DNA of 64,000 bases, from assembly GCA_017452265.1 (NCBI GenBank), contig JAFTMS010000006.1, positions 1 through 64,000 of the forward strand. Direction: 5' to 3'. Each line of letters starts with the position of its first letter. Positions within the stretch are counted from its first letter, which is position 1. Source of the stretch: Bacteroidales bacterium. GTDB lineage: Bacteria; Bacteroidota; Bacteroidia; Bacteroidales; UBA932. The translations under genes were made by a program, and so were the position numbers. The notes beneath the pieces were generated by a model that ran no database searches, had not been told where the DNA came from, and worked only from the letters and a program-made list of their open reading frames with translations. Below are positions 16,891 to 25,979 of this stretch, piece after piece.

Positions 16891-18525
16891 CTATTTGAGC
16901 GTTGACTGTATGAAGCCGATTCTTCGGGCAAATTCCTTTTTGCCGATTATCGTCACGATGTCGGCGATTCCGAGACCGCTAGACGCTCCCACAAGCGCGA
17001 GGCGCAGGCAGTTCATCACCTTGCCCATAGGCCATTCGTTGCCTCTGATATATTCCTCAAGCGGACCTTCCAGAGCCTCCTTTGTGAATTCTCCTTCAAA
17101 ATTGACGATGAAGTCCGCCACCTTCAGAGCCAGAGTGTAGTTCTCCTCCTTCCAGAACTTTGCAGCGTCCTTCTCCACAAAGGATGTCGGAGCTACGAAA
17201 AGGTATGACGCGATGTCCCAGAAGTCTGCCACGAACGTTGCCCTTTCCTGTATCAGTGCGACAATCCTTTCCACATACTGACGCGAGAATATCCTGTTTG
17301 CGAAATCTGCTCCCTGCACAGTCATTTCTGAACCGGCCGTGAGTGCGCAGGCAGGGCAGGCGACAATCTGCATGCCCTTTTCCTCAAGAACAGGAATATA
17401 CAGGTCTGTAAGTGCCTCTACGCTCTTTGTACGGAGGTATTCCTTGTTGTACCATTTCGCCTTGTCCGCATTGAATCTTGCTCCGGACTTTATCACCCTT
17501 TCCAGCGAAAACGCCTGGATCAGTTCGTCAAGCGTGAACAGCTCGCGGTCATCTCCCGGATTCCATCCGAGCATCGCAAGAAGGTTGACGAAAGCCTCCG
17601 GAAAATATCCGTCCTCACGGTATCCGCGCGAAACCTCGCCTTCTGCATTCACCCACCTGAGCGGGAATACGGGGAAACCGAGGCGGTCTCCGTCGCGTTT
17701 GCTCAGCTTTCCCTTGCCGTCCGGCTTGAGCAGAAGCGACAGGTGAGCGAAACGAGGCTGTGTGTCCTGCCATCCGAATGCCTCGTAAAGCAGATAGTGG
17801 AGTGGAAGTGAAGGAAGCCATTCCTCGCCACGGATGACCTCGGTGATCTCCATGAGATGGTCGTCCACGATGTTTGCAAGGTGATATGTCGGCAGTTCGT
17901 CTGCCCTTTTCCAGAGCACCTTGTCGTCGAGCGTGTCAGTGTTCACCTCCACATGTCCTCTGATGAGGTCATCCATCTTCACCACCCTGTTCTCAGGCAT
18001 CTTGAAGCGTATGGTCCAGTCTGTGCGGCTTTCGAGAAGTTCCTTCCACTCGCTTTCAGGAAGAGAAAGCGAATTACGCAGATCCATTCTCGTGGTCTGG
18101 TTGTAGATGAAGGTCTGTCCGGCAGCCTCCATTTCTGCCCTTTTTGCACCAAGTTCCTCTGCCGTGTCGAATGCGTAATATGCAAATCCGTCGGCAACGA
18201 GCTGCTCTGCATACTTGCGGTAGATGCCTCTTCGCTGGCTCTGCCTGTAAGGTGCATGAGGATGACGCTCCGAAGGAGTGTCCACGACGTTTCCTGAAGC
18301 GTCCACACCCTCGTCAGGAACGATGCCGCACCAGTTCAGAGCCTCGATGATGTATTTCTCCGCTCCGGGAACGAATCTCTGGGAATCGGTGTCTTCTATC
18401 CTTATGATGAAGTCGCCTCCATGCTGCTTAGCATAGAGGTAGTTGTAAAGCGCAGTCCTGACGCCACCCATGTGGAGCGGGCCGGTCGGAGACGGTGCAA
18501 AACGGACTCTTGTCTTTCTTTCCAT
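16891..18525 (-). CDS. gltX: Glutamyl-tRNA synthetase
   Basis: Class I synthetase charging tRNA-Glu. The 544-residue protein begins RVRFAPSPTGPLHMGGVRTALYNYL, the HIGH region, has RIEDTD after it, and the KMSKS-type loop GKLSKRDGD near residue 275. A C-terminal anticodon-binding region follows. It begins 17 bases after the ftsZ stop with no visible terminator, so it is probably the last gene of the division operon, an unusual neighbour for gltX. Confidence 0.96.
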   Translation of the reverse strand: MERKTRVRFAPSPTGPLHMGGVRTALYNYLYAKQHGGDFIIRIEDTDSQRFVPGAEKYIIEALNWCGIVPDEGVDASGNVVDTPSERHPHAPYRQSQRRGIYRKYAEQLVADGFAYYAFDTAEELGAKRAEMEAAGQTFIYNQTTRMDLRNSLSLPESEWKELLESRTDWTIRFKMPENRVVKMDDLIRGHVEVNTDTLDDKVLWKRADELPTYHLANIVDDHLMEITEVIRGEEWLPSLPLHYLLYEAFGWQDTQPRFAHLSLLLKPDGKGKLSKRDGDRLGFPVFPLRWVNAEGEVSRGYREDGYFPEAFVNLLAMLGWNPGDDRELFTLDELIQAFSLERVIKSGARFNADKAKWYNKEYLRTKSVEALTDLYIPVLEEKGMQIVACPACALTAGSEMTVQGADFANRIFSRQYVERIVALIQERATFVADFWDIASYLFVAPTSFVEKDAAKFWKEENYTLALKVADFIVNFEGEFTKEALEGPLEEYIRGNEWPMGKVMNCLRLALVGASSGLGIADIVTIIGKKEFARRIGFIQSTLK

Positions 18526-18542
18526 ATGTTCAGATATTAATG

Positions 18543-19814
18543 TTATTCTTCGCGCTTGGCTACCTGCGTGGTCTTGCGTCTGATTGCAGCCGTATGCTCA
18601 AGTTCACTGAGACTCTGACCCTCCCTGACAAGCAGTGCAGGCTTATTGCCTTCCTCAAACGTTATCTTCTTGCGTACGGCTGTACTGTTGTAGCCGATCT
18701 TCTGAACGCGGACTTCCGGAAGCTCGATGCCTTCTTCCGAAGCCGGCTCGTTCTTCCTGTAGGTGAAGTTCTGGTCTATCAGGATGAGGTTGCCGGTATT
18801 GCCTTCCGTGATCTCGCTTATCATGCTCATCTTGAACCCGGTTGCAATCACAGTGATGTTCACCCTGTCTCCGAATTCCGGATCGTCGTCGAAAACGATA
18901 CCACGCTTGAAATTGTTTGCGTTGCCGGTGTAATCCTTTATGAGGTTGTTGATTTCCTCCAGCTGCTTCATCTGAAGGCCCTTTTCATTGTTGCCCACCG
19001 TGATGTTCACAAGCACATTCTTGGCCGTCTTGAGGTCGAAGTCATTCAGAAGCGGAGACTCGAGGGCGTTCTTCACTGCTTCCTCGATGCGGTCCTTGCC
19101 GGTTCCTGTGCCACAGCCCATGAGTGCCATGCCGCTGTTCTTCATCATTGCCCTGACATCCTTGAAGTCAACGTTGATATAGCCCCTCTTCTTTATGATT
19201 TCGGTGATTCCGCGCACAGCAGTCGCGAGCACTTCATCAGCCTTAGGGAAGGCATCCTGAATCAGCATGTTGCCGTAATAGTCGTAAAGCTTCTCGTTGT
19301 TGATGATCAGGAGGCTGTCCACATTCTTCTCCAGTTCGTTGATGCCGTCGATCGCCTTCGACATGGATTCGTTGCCCTCGTTCTTGAACGGTACCGTGAC
19401 CACGCCGACCGTGAGTATGCCCTTCTTCTTCGCCATGGCTGCTATGACAGGTGCCGCACCTGTTCCGGTGCCGCCTCCCATGCCTGCCGTGATGAAGAGC
19501 ATGTCTGTATTGTTGTTTATCACTTTTTCAGCGATCTCATCCTGCGAGTTGAGTGCTGCGTTGCGTCCTTCTGTCGGGTTGCATCCGGCTCCGAGACCTT
19601 CGCCGAGCTGAATCTTTACAGGCACGTCACAGTTGTTGAGCGCCTGTGCATCAGTGTTGCAGACGATGAAAGTACAGCCTTCTATCCTCTTGTTGTACAT
19701 GTAGTTGACAGCATTGCATCCGCCACCTCCCACGCCGATGACCTTGATTATCGAATTCTCCGGAATCCAGTCTGCCGGAGTCACGTCCATAGTGTTGTCA
19801 ATGACTTCTCCCAT
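18543..19814 (-). CDS. ftsZ: Cell division protein FtsZ
   Basis: Tubulin-like GTPase that forms the division ring. The 423-residue protein has GVGGGGCNAVNYM near residue 31 and the tubulin signature GGGTGTGAAP around residue 110, with the T7 loop NVDFKDVRAMMK. The C-terminal tail is short, and ends in ELEHTAAIRRKTTQVAKREE, the position of the conserved FtsA-binding peptide. It follows ftsA by two bases. Confidence 0.98.
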   Translation of the reverse strand: MGEVIDNTMDVTPADWIPENSIIKVIGVGGGGCNAVNYMYNKRIEGCTFIVCNTDAQALNNCDVPVKIQLGEGLGAGCNPTEGRNAALNSQDEIAEKVINNNTDMLFITAGMGGGTGTGAAPVIAAMAKKKGILTVGVVTVPFKNEGNESMSKAIDGINELEKNVDSLLIINNEKLYDYYGNMLIQDAFPKADEVLATAVRGITEIIKKRGYINVDFKDVRAMMKNSGMALMGCGTGTGKDRIEEAVKNALESPLLNDFDLKTAKNVLVNITVGNNEKGLQMKQLEEINNLIKDYTGNANNFKRGIVFDDDPEFGDRVNITVIATGFKMSMISEITEGNTGNLILIDQNFTYRKNEPASEEGIELPEVRVQKIGYNSTAVRKKITFEEGNKPALLVREGQSLSELEHTAAIRRKTTQVAKREE

Positions 19815-19816
19815 GA

Positions 19817-21277
19817 TTATACCCCCTCCTGATTTACATTATCATAAAGACTTCCGCAGAAGTCAGTGAATTTTGTCCATGTGAGCCTGATCCCATTTCT
19901 TCCCTTCTTCTCCGGCTTCGCCTTCGGTTCGGATGCTGCCGGCGTCGTCATCGCATCCATATCCTGTTTGCTGAATATGAATTCCTTGTGCTCTTCCTCA
20001 TGTTCCTCCACCTGGTTGCCTTTCGTTTCCTGATGCATGTCAGACATGTTCTCCACGATTGTTTCGGCTTCGGTGTATTCGCGGCTCACTGCACAGTTGA
20101 GGCTCTGTTCCTCCATTGCGGCGAGGATGAGTCCTGTGGATGTCGCAGCCGTGGTCTCTGAAATGTTCTCGCATCCCTGGCATGAGAACAGGTTCTTGGG
20201 ATAGCCTGTCCTTACCCTGTATCCAGAGATGTCATAGATGAAGTTGCCGAGGTTGGCCAACTGTGCGCCTCCGCCCGTGACGACGATTCCGCTTCGGAGC
20301 ATGTCTGCAAATCCGCTCTGCTGTATCTCGTAAAGGACGGCCATGATGATTTCCTCCACCCTTGCCGATATGATCTCCGAAAGATACTTTACAGGCAGCT
20401 TCTTGTCTGGCTCCGCACTGTTGTAACGTATCTGAATTACTTTCTCGCTGAGGCTCTGAAGCTTTTCCGGCATGCATGCGCCGTATGCCAGCTTGATGTT
20501 CTCGGCAAGCCTTTCCGAAATCTGGCATTCGCTCTTGATGTCGTCCGTGATGCTCTTTCCTCCGAAAGGAATCGATGCATAGTGGCGCATGATGTTTCCC
20601 TGATATATGGATACGGATGTGCTTCCGGCACCGAAGTCTATCAGGGCGACACCATTCTCCATTTCCGCATCAGTGAGCACCGCCTTGGCTGTAGAGTCTG
20701 CCGTGAAATACTTCCTGATGGCTGTCAGATCTGTCTTCTTCAGCACTGTGTCAATCTTGTTGAGGTCGCTCTTCTTTCCGATGAAGATCTTGAAGTTGCC
20801 CTCAAGCACATCGCTGGTCATTCCGATGATGTCCTGTTCGATGATCTGGAAGTTCTCTCCGTCAGAGAAGGACTGTGCCACCGCTCCGTATATCGCCTCC
20901 TTCTGCTCGTCTTCGAGAGGGTAGAGGTCCTGGGCGAAGTTCTTGAGGTCTGAGATATCCTCTGCCGTGATGTCAGTGTCGAAGCCTCTGTCCTCAAGCT
21001 TGCCCGTGCTCACCTCCTGACGTACAGGGTATTTAGGCATGCCGACGACCGCCTGTGTGATCTTGATTTCGAGCTCTTCCTCTGCGTTGCGGACAGCGCG
21101 CGAAAGTGCCTCTGCCACCTGACTGGCATTGAATACGCTGCTGTACCTGATGCCTGCGGACGGCGTTTCCTTGTAGTAGACTATCTGGACATCGTTCCCG
21201 TTCACATGTGCTACCGTGAGGGCGATGTTCGATGTTCCGAGGTCTATCGCAACAATATGCTTGTCTGTCATATCCAT
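19817..21277 (-). CDS. ftsA: Cell division protein FtsA
   Basis: Actin-like protein that ties FtsZ to the membrane. The 486-residue protein begins HIVAIDLGTSNIALTVAHV, and has the second phosphate loop LIDFGAGSTSVSIY and the adenosine motif GIVVTGGGAQLANL. After an acidic, charged linker (EEHEEEHKEF), it ends in an amphipathic stretch RLTWTKFTDFCGSLYDNV, likely the membrane-targeting helix. MDMTDK at 21277 or MTDK two codons later may be the start. Confidence 0.95.
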   Translation of the reverse strand: MDMTDKHIVAIDLGTSNIALTVAHVNGNDVQIVYYKETPSAGIRYSSVFNASQVAEALSRAVRNAEEELEIKITQAVVGMPKYPVRQEVSTGKLEDRGFDTDITAEDISDLKNFAQDLYPLEDEQKEAIYGAVAQSFSDGENFQIIEQDIIGMTSDVLEGNFKIFIGKKSDLNKIDTVLKKTDLTAIRKYFTADSTAKAVLTDAEMENGVALIDFGAGSTSVSIYQGNIMRHYASIPFGGKSITDDIKSECQISERLAENIKLAYGACMPEKLQSLSEKVIQIRYNSAEPDKKLPVKYLSEIISARVEEIIMAVLYEIQQSGFADMLRSGIVVTGGGAQLANLGNFIYDISGYRVRTGYPKNLFSCQGCENISETTAATSTGLILAAMEEQSLNCAVSREYTEAETIVENMSDMHQETKGNQVEEHEEEHKEFIFSKQDMDAMTTPAASEPKAKPEKKGRNGIRLTWTKFTDFCGSLYDNVNQEGV

Positions 21278-21289
21278 ATTATTTTTCCC

Positions 21290-22072
21290 TTATTTTCTGC
21301 ATACAATCTGTCCGTCATAGCGGAGATCCACTGTCTTGTAATATGTAAGGCCCTTTCCCGGCGTGATGCTGGTGTAGTACTTCTCCATCTTTCCGAACTT
21401 CTCGCCGATCTTCACAGGCTGACCGAAAAGAAACCTCTCCTGCCCGACGCGCGGGATGAGGGTAAGGTCCCCGTCCTGCGCCACTGAAATCTGCACTATC
21501 TTGTCCTTCCACATCCTGCTGCCCTCCATGAAGTTGATCAGTGAAATCACCCGGTCGAACCATTCCTTTTCCTTCGGATCCTCGATGGCTCCCTTGTATC
21601 CGCTGTTGGCTGCAAGCGGAATGTTGCCGTCAATCACCTGCACATGCGATGCATATGTGTTCTGCAGAGGAAAAATGTACCCTTCTGCATCGGCATAGAA
21701 TCCTCCGTCGGGCCTCTGGAACCTCACGACCGGCTTGCGCTGAGTCACGCTTATGTGCAGTATGCCGTCTCGTGTCACATAGGCCTGGCTCTTGTGTACA
21801 GCGCTTCTTCCGTCAATGATCTTCTCTATCTTCGTGAGGTCGAGGCTGTCCAGAGGAGTGCCTATATATGTGCCGTACTCTTTGTCGAGATAATTCTTCA
21901 CGTCCGCTCTTGTCACGAAGCTGTTCTCGACGCTGTCGGCAATCACGACCGCAAGACCTTCGCAGCGCAGCGGCAGACGTGCAGCCTTTCCCGCGATGAA
22001 TGAACATGCGATGCATCCTGCAAGCAGCAGCCCGCAAATCAGGATTATCATATATTTGACCGTCTTCCTCAT
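21290..22072 (-). CDS. ftsQ: Cell division protein FtsQ (DivIB type)
   Basis: A 260-residue bitopic membrane protein: short cytoplasmic N-terminus, a membrane helix at about 8-26 and a periplasmic POTRA-like domain (VENSFVTRADVKNYLDKEYGTYIG, then KSQAYVTRDGILHISVTQRKPVVR). Position between murC and ftsA in the dcw order gives the assignment, since sequence conservation in this family is low. It overlaps the murC stop by four bases. Confidence 0.9.
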   Translation of the reverse strand: MRKTVKYMIILICGLLLAGCIACSFIAGKAARLPLRCEGLAVVIADSVENSFVTRADVKNYLDKEYGTYIGTPLDSLDLTKIEKIIDGRSAVHKSQAYVTRDGILHISVTQRKPVVRFQRPDGGFYADAEGYIFPLQNTYASHVQVIDGNIPLAANSGYKGAIEDPKEKEWFDRVISLINFMEGSRMWKDKIVQISVAQDGDLTLIPRVGQERFLFGQPVKIGEKFGKMEKYYTSITPGKGLTYYKTVDLRYDGQIVCRK

Positions 22073-23427
22073 GCCCTTTCCGAAAGCATTTGCGTAATCG
22101 GGCCGATGAACCTGTCGATGTTGCCGGCTCCGAATGTTATCAATGTGTCTATGTCTTCCTTCTCAAGGTATTCCATCAGCTCCTCCCTCTTCATGAGGAC
22201 CTTTTCAGGAGCGGTCACCTTGTCGAAGATTATTTCGGAGGTTACGCCTGGAATCGGCTCTTCGCGCGCCGGGTAGATGTCCAGCATTATCAGCTTGTCC
22301 ACACTGCTGAGAGCCTGTGCAAATTCGTCTGCAAAATCCCTCGTCCTCGTATATAGATGCGGCTGGAATATGGCTGTGAGCCTTCTGCCGGGGAAGATGT
22401 CCCTCATCGAGCTTACGGCTGTCGCAATCTCCTTGGGGTGATGGGCGTAATCGTCTATGTATGAGCACTTAGGAGTGTTTACGTGAATGTCGAAACGCCT
22501 CTTTACGCCATGGAATGTGCTCAGAGCATTTTTTACCTTTGTCGGCTCCAGTCCGTATGTCAGGGCTATGGCCGATGCTGCGACGGCATTCTCTACGTTC
22601 ACCCAGCCCGGGATACCGACCTTGCAGCCTTCGATGACTCCGCCCGGATAGTGCAGGCTGAATGTGAAATATCCGCATTCGTCCGCCTTGATGTCAGAGG
22701 CATGGAAGTCTGCGCGTGCATCGTCGTAGGCATATGTCATGATGCGAGCCTTTGTGTCGCCGGAGGTGATGTCGAGACCGTATTTCTTTATGACGGTGCC
22801 GCTGACCTGGGAAGCGAATGCCTTGAAGGCCTCTTCTATATGGGATTTGTCGCCGTAGATGTCGAGGTGGTCCGCATCCATTGACGTGATCACCGCAATC
22901 TCAGGAAAAAGCTGAAGGAAGGAGCGGTCGAATTCGTCCGCCTCGGCCACGATCACATTGTTCATCGATACGAGCAGGTTTGTGTCGTAGTTCTTTGATA
23001 TTCCGCCGAGGAAGGCTGAACATCCTTCGCCGCTGTCCTGGAATATGTGTGCGGTCATAGTGCTGGTCGTGGTCTTTCCGTGTGTTCCGGCCACAGCAAG
23101 GCAGCGCTGTCCGCTTGAGATTTCTCCAAGCATCTTCGATCGCTTGATCACCCTGTAGCCGTGTTCCCGTACATATAAGAGCTCTCCCATATCGTGAGGG
23201 ATGGCAGGAGTATATACCACGAGGGTGCTTTCGATATCTTTCGGAACGAAGGCCACGTCGTCTTCGTAATGAACTTCGATTCCTTCTGACTCAAGGGCAT
23301 GAGTCAGCTCTGAAGGCGTCTTGTCGTATCCGCTCACCTTCAGTCCCTTGAAGTTGTAGTATCGTGCAATGGCGCTCATTCCTATGCCGCCGATGCCGAT
23401 GAAATATATGTTTTTCAGCTCAGCCAT
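22069..23427 (-). CDS. murC: UDP-N-acetylmuramate-L-alanine ligase
   Basis: Adds L-alanine to UDP-MurNAc in the cytoplasm. The 452-residue Mur ligase has an N-terminal GIGGIGMSAIARYY, the ATP-binding GTHGKTTTSTM near residue 115, and the C-terminal domain with DDYAHHPKEIATAV. It lies between murG and ftsQ; overlap with ftsQ is four bases. Confidence 0.97.
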   Translation of the reverse strand: MAELKNIYFIGIGGIGMSAIARYYNFKGLKVSGYDKTPSELTHALESEGIEVHYEDDVAFVPKDIESTLVVYTPAIPHDMGELLYVREHGYRVIKRSKMLGEISSGQRCLAVAGTHGKTTTSTMTAHIFQDSGEGCSAFLGGISKNYDTNLLVSMNNVIVAEADEFDRSFLQLFPEIAVITSMDADHLDIYGDKSHIEEAFKAFASQVSGTVIKKYGLDITSGDTKARIMTYAYDDARADFHASDIKADECGYFTFSLHYPGGVIEGCKVGIPGWVNVENAVAASAIALTYGLEPTKVKNALSTFHGVKRRFDIHVNTPKCSYIDDYAHHPKEIATAVSSMRDIFPGRRLTAIFQPHLYTRTRDFADEFAQALSSVDKLIMLDIYPAREEPIPGVTSEIIFDKVTAPEKVLMKREELMEYLEKEDIDTLITFGAGNIDRFIGPITQMLSERA

Positions 23428-23429
23428 CT

Positions 23430-24560
23430 TTATCTCAATGCTTTATATATTTCCGAGGCGATGCTCATTGATGCCTCTGTCTTTGCCAGCTTCGCGATGT
23501 TCCTTTCCAATAGAGCGGTTCTTTCACCGTTTTCTATCAGTGCGCACGCTGTGCTCATAAGCTTTTCCGGTGCTTCCGCATCAGTGACCATTTCCGCGGC
23601 GTCCTTCCGTACCAGAGCCATCGCATTATGTGTCTGATGGTCTTCCGCCACATTCGGCGACGGAACGAAGATCACAGCCTTGTGTGCCGCACATAGCTCT
23701 GAAACCGAACTTGCGCCCGAACGTGATATCACTACATCTGCGGCAGCATATGCCAGATCCATCCTCTTTATGAAGTCGGAATGCTGTATTCCGGAAATGT
23801 CCTTGCCTTCCGCGGCGGCCTTTGCCATGAATTCATCCACCGACGGCTTGTAGTATTTTCCGCACTGCCAGATCACTTCGACACCCTCTCCGCCCGGACA
23901 ACCGTCCGATATCCACTTCTTCATCGAATTGTTGAGCGTACCGCTTCCGAGGCTGCCTCCGACGATGAATATATGCTTCTTCTGCGGATCAAGCCCGTAG
24001 AATCTGTACGCTTCCTCACGCATCTCTTCTGTCGCAGGCACAATCTCCTTTCTGATCGGGTTGCCTGTAAGTACAATCCTGTCGGCCGGGAAGAATCGCT
24101 CCATACCTTCGTATGCCACGCATATGCTTCTGGCCTTCTTCGCCACTATCTTGTTGGTCAGTCCTGCATATCCGTTCTGCTCCTGCACGAGTGTCGGAAT
24201 ACCGAGCTGTCCTGCCGCCCAGAGCAGAGGAGCGCTTGCAAATCCGCCCACTCCCACTGCGATGTCCGGCTTGAATTCCCTGAGGATTCTCTTTGCCATC
24301 CTCACGCTCCTGAGCACCTTGAACGGCAGGGCCAGATTCGACATGGTGAGCCTTCTCTGAAGACCTGCCACAGGAAGCCCGACGATTTCATATCCGGCCG
24401 CCGGCACCTTCTCCATCTCCATCTTGCCTTCCGCACCGACGAAAAGGATTTCAGTGGAAGGATTCAGCTCCTTCAATTTATCGGCAATCGACAGCGCAGG
24501 AAATATGTGACCTCCTGTGCCGCCGCCACTTATTATTACCCTCAATGCCTTGTGTTCCAT
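23430..24560 (-). CDS. murG: Undecaprenyldiphospho-muramoylpentapeptide N-acetylglucosaminyltransferase
   Basis: Converts lipid I to lipid II at the inner face of the membrane. The 376-residue GT28 protein has the glycine-rich loop GGGTGGHIFPALSIADKL at the start, GGFASAPLLWAA, VQEQNGYAGLTNK and the UDP-GlcNAc site SRSGASSVSELCAAHKAVIFVPSP. It is spaced two bases from both ftsW and murC. Confidence 0.97.
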   Translation of the reverse strand: MEHKALRVIISGGGTGGHIFPALSIADKLKELNPSTEILFVGAEGKMEMEKVPAAGYEIVGLPVAGLQRRLTMSNLALPFKVLRSVRMAKRILREFKPDIAVGVGGFASAPLLWAAGQLGIPTLVQEQNGYAGLTNKIVAKKARSICVAYEGMERFFPADRIVLTGNPIRKEIVPATEEMREEAYRFYGLDPQKKHIFIVGGSLGSGTLNNSMKKWISDGCPGGEGVEVIWQCGKYYKPSVDEFMAKAAAEGKDISGIQHSDFIKRMDLAYAAADVVISRSGASSVSELCAAHKAVIFVPSPNVAEDHQTHNAMALVRKDAAEMVTDAEAPEKLMSTACALIENGERTALLERNIAKLAKTEASMSIASEIYKALR

Positions 24561-24562
24561 GT

Positions 24563-25975
24563 CTATTCCAAGTTATCCAGCTGTTCGAGTACGTCCATGC
24601 TCACCTGTATGTCGTCCTTCTCGCTCTCGTACAGAGGTGCCGCCGCCTCTTCCTCCTCACGTATCTTCTGCCGGGCCATCCTGCTTATCGAAAGTATCAC
24701 TCCGAAGGCGATGCAGAATACGAGGAAGGCGCATGCTCCGTGGCTGATCAGCGGAAGTGTCTGTCCGGTCATCGGGCCTATGTCCACGTTCACCAGCATG
24801 TGCATGAAGGCCTGTCCCGTGATGAGCACCGTCAGTCCTCCGACCGTTATCTTCGCGAACTCGTTCGAGCAGAGCCGGGCTATCATGGATCCTCGTGCAA
24901 GCAGGCTCACATACAGAAGTATCACGAGTATGCCTCCGATAAGCAGTCCGTATTCCTCTATCAGGAAGCTGAACATGTAGTCTCCGTATATGTTCGAGAC
25001 GACGTATTTCTGGGTGCTGTTGCCGCTGCCCTTGCCTATGAGCCTTCCCTCGTGCACCGCAATCTTGGCGCTGTACGGCTGGCGTATGTCGTCGAGGGCG
25101 GCGTAGAACTCCTTGCTTTTCGGCTTGAGCTGGTGAAGCTCGTCTGTGTCATAGTCTGCGTTCATACGGCTTATCGCTGTCGCGAGACGTGGTATGAAAT
25201 GTCCGTCGCTCGCCTTGTGGATGCCGACGAGCATCGCGATACCTGCGATACCTGCAAGCACTGCAAGACCGATCTCCTTGAACGGCACTCCGCCTATGAG
25301 CATGGTCGCAAGCAGTATGAGGCCTATGAACAGGGCGCTGGAGTTACTTCCGAGCATTGTCATCACGCATACGATGAGAGTCGGCATATACATATACAGC
25401 ATCCTCTTCCAGAAAGGCCTGCCCATGAACGCGAAGGTCTTGCTTGTGGCCATGAAGTTGGCGAAGGACAGCGTCGTGCTCTTCTTCCGCCTGGCGATGT
25501 CCTCCTGGTCCTGCCTGTATGCGCTCATCGCCCAGGCAAGGTACATGACCATGGCCACCTTCACCACTTCGAACACGTGGAGCTGGAATCCGAACAGCCT
25601 GAGCGTTCTCCAGGCTCCGTTGATGTACTGTGCATCCACGAATCCCCACTTCACATGCGCATCCAGCAGGGCAAGCAGAATGAACGACACAAGGAATCCG
25701 AACTGTGAGAAGAGCCGGAACCATCCGATCTTCGGCACCTTGTACAGCCCGATGATCAGCAGCAGTCCTGCGATCACGACGATTATGTGCTGCCGTATCG
25801 TGTCGATCCTGTCCGCAGTCGCTTCCATAGGCAGCAGCGACGTCGATGAGAATATGGCAAGTACCGAGGCCAACATGAGCATGAACACGATTATCCATAC
25901 GACCTTGTCTCCCTCGATGTCGTCTATGAAGTTCCAGAATCCCTTCTTCTGTGTATTTGCCTTGCCTCTTGCCAT
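24563..25975 (-). CDS. ftsW: Peptidoglycan glycosyltransferase FtsW (SEDS)
   Basis: Polytopic SEDS glycosyltransferase that polymerises lipid II at the septum with FtsI. The 470-residue protein has about ten membrane helices and the family signature near the C-terminus in the form GPMTGQTLPLISHGACAFL. A hydrophilic loop of over 60 residues (DELHQLKPKSKEFYAAL to YVVSNIYGDY) carries the large periplasmic segment. It also has a charged cytoplasmic tail (REEEEAAAPLYESEKDD). The order murD-ftsW-murG is conserved in the phylum. Confidence 0.95.
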   Translation of the reverse strand: MARGKANTQKKGFWNFIDDIEGDKVVWIIVFMLMLASVLAIFSSTSLLPMEATADRIDTIRQHIIVVIAGLLLIIGLYKVPKIGWFRLFSQFGFLVSFILLALLDAHVKWGFVDAQYINGAWRTLRLFGFQLHVFEVVKVAMVMYLAWAMSAYRQDQEDIARRKKSTTLSFANFMATSKTFAFMGRPFWKRMLYMYMPTLIVCVMTMLGSNSSALFIGLILLATMLIGGVPFKEIGLAVLAGIAGIAMLVGIHKASDGHFIPRLATAISRMNADYDTDELHQLKPKSKEFYAALDDIRQPYSAKIAVHEGRLIGKGSGNSTQKYVVSNIYGDYMFSFLIEEYGLLIGGILVILLYVSLLARGSMIARLCSNEFAKITVGGLTVLITGQAFMHMLVNVDIGPMTGQTLPLISHGACAFLVFCIAFGVILSISRMARQKIREEEEAAAPLYESEKDDIQVSMDVLEQLDNLE

Positions 25976-25979
25976 GTCG

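Noticed and set aside
18495-19832. 445-residue open frame on the plus strand
   Set aside because: It is the complementary shadow of ftsZ, has His/Val/Leu-rich composition typical of antisense frames in GC-rich DNA, and no family resemblance.
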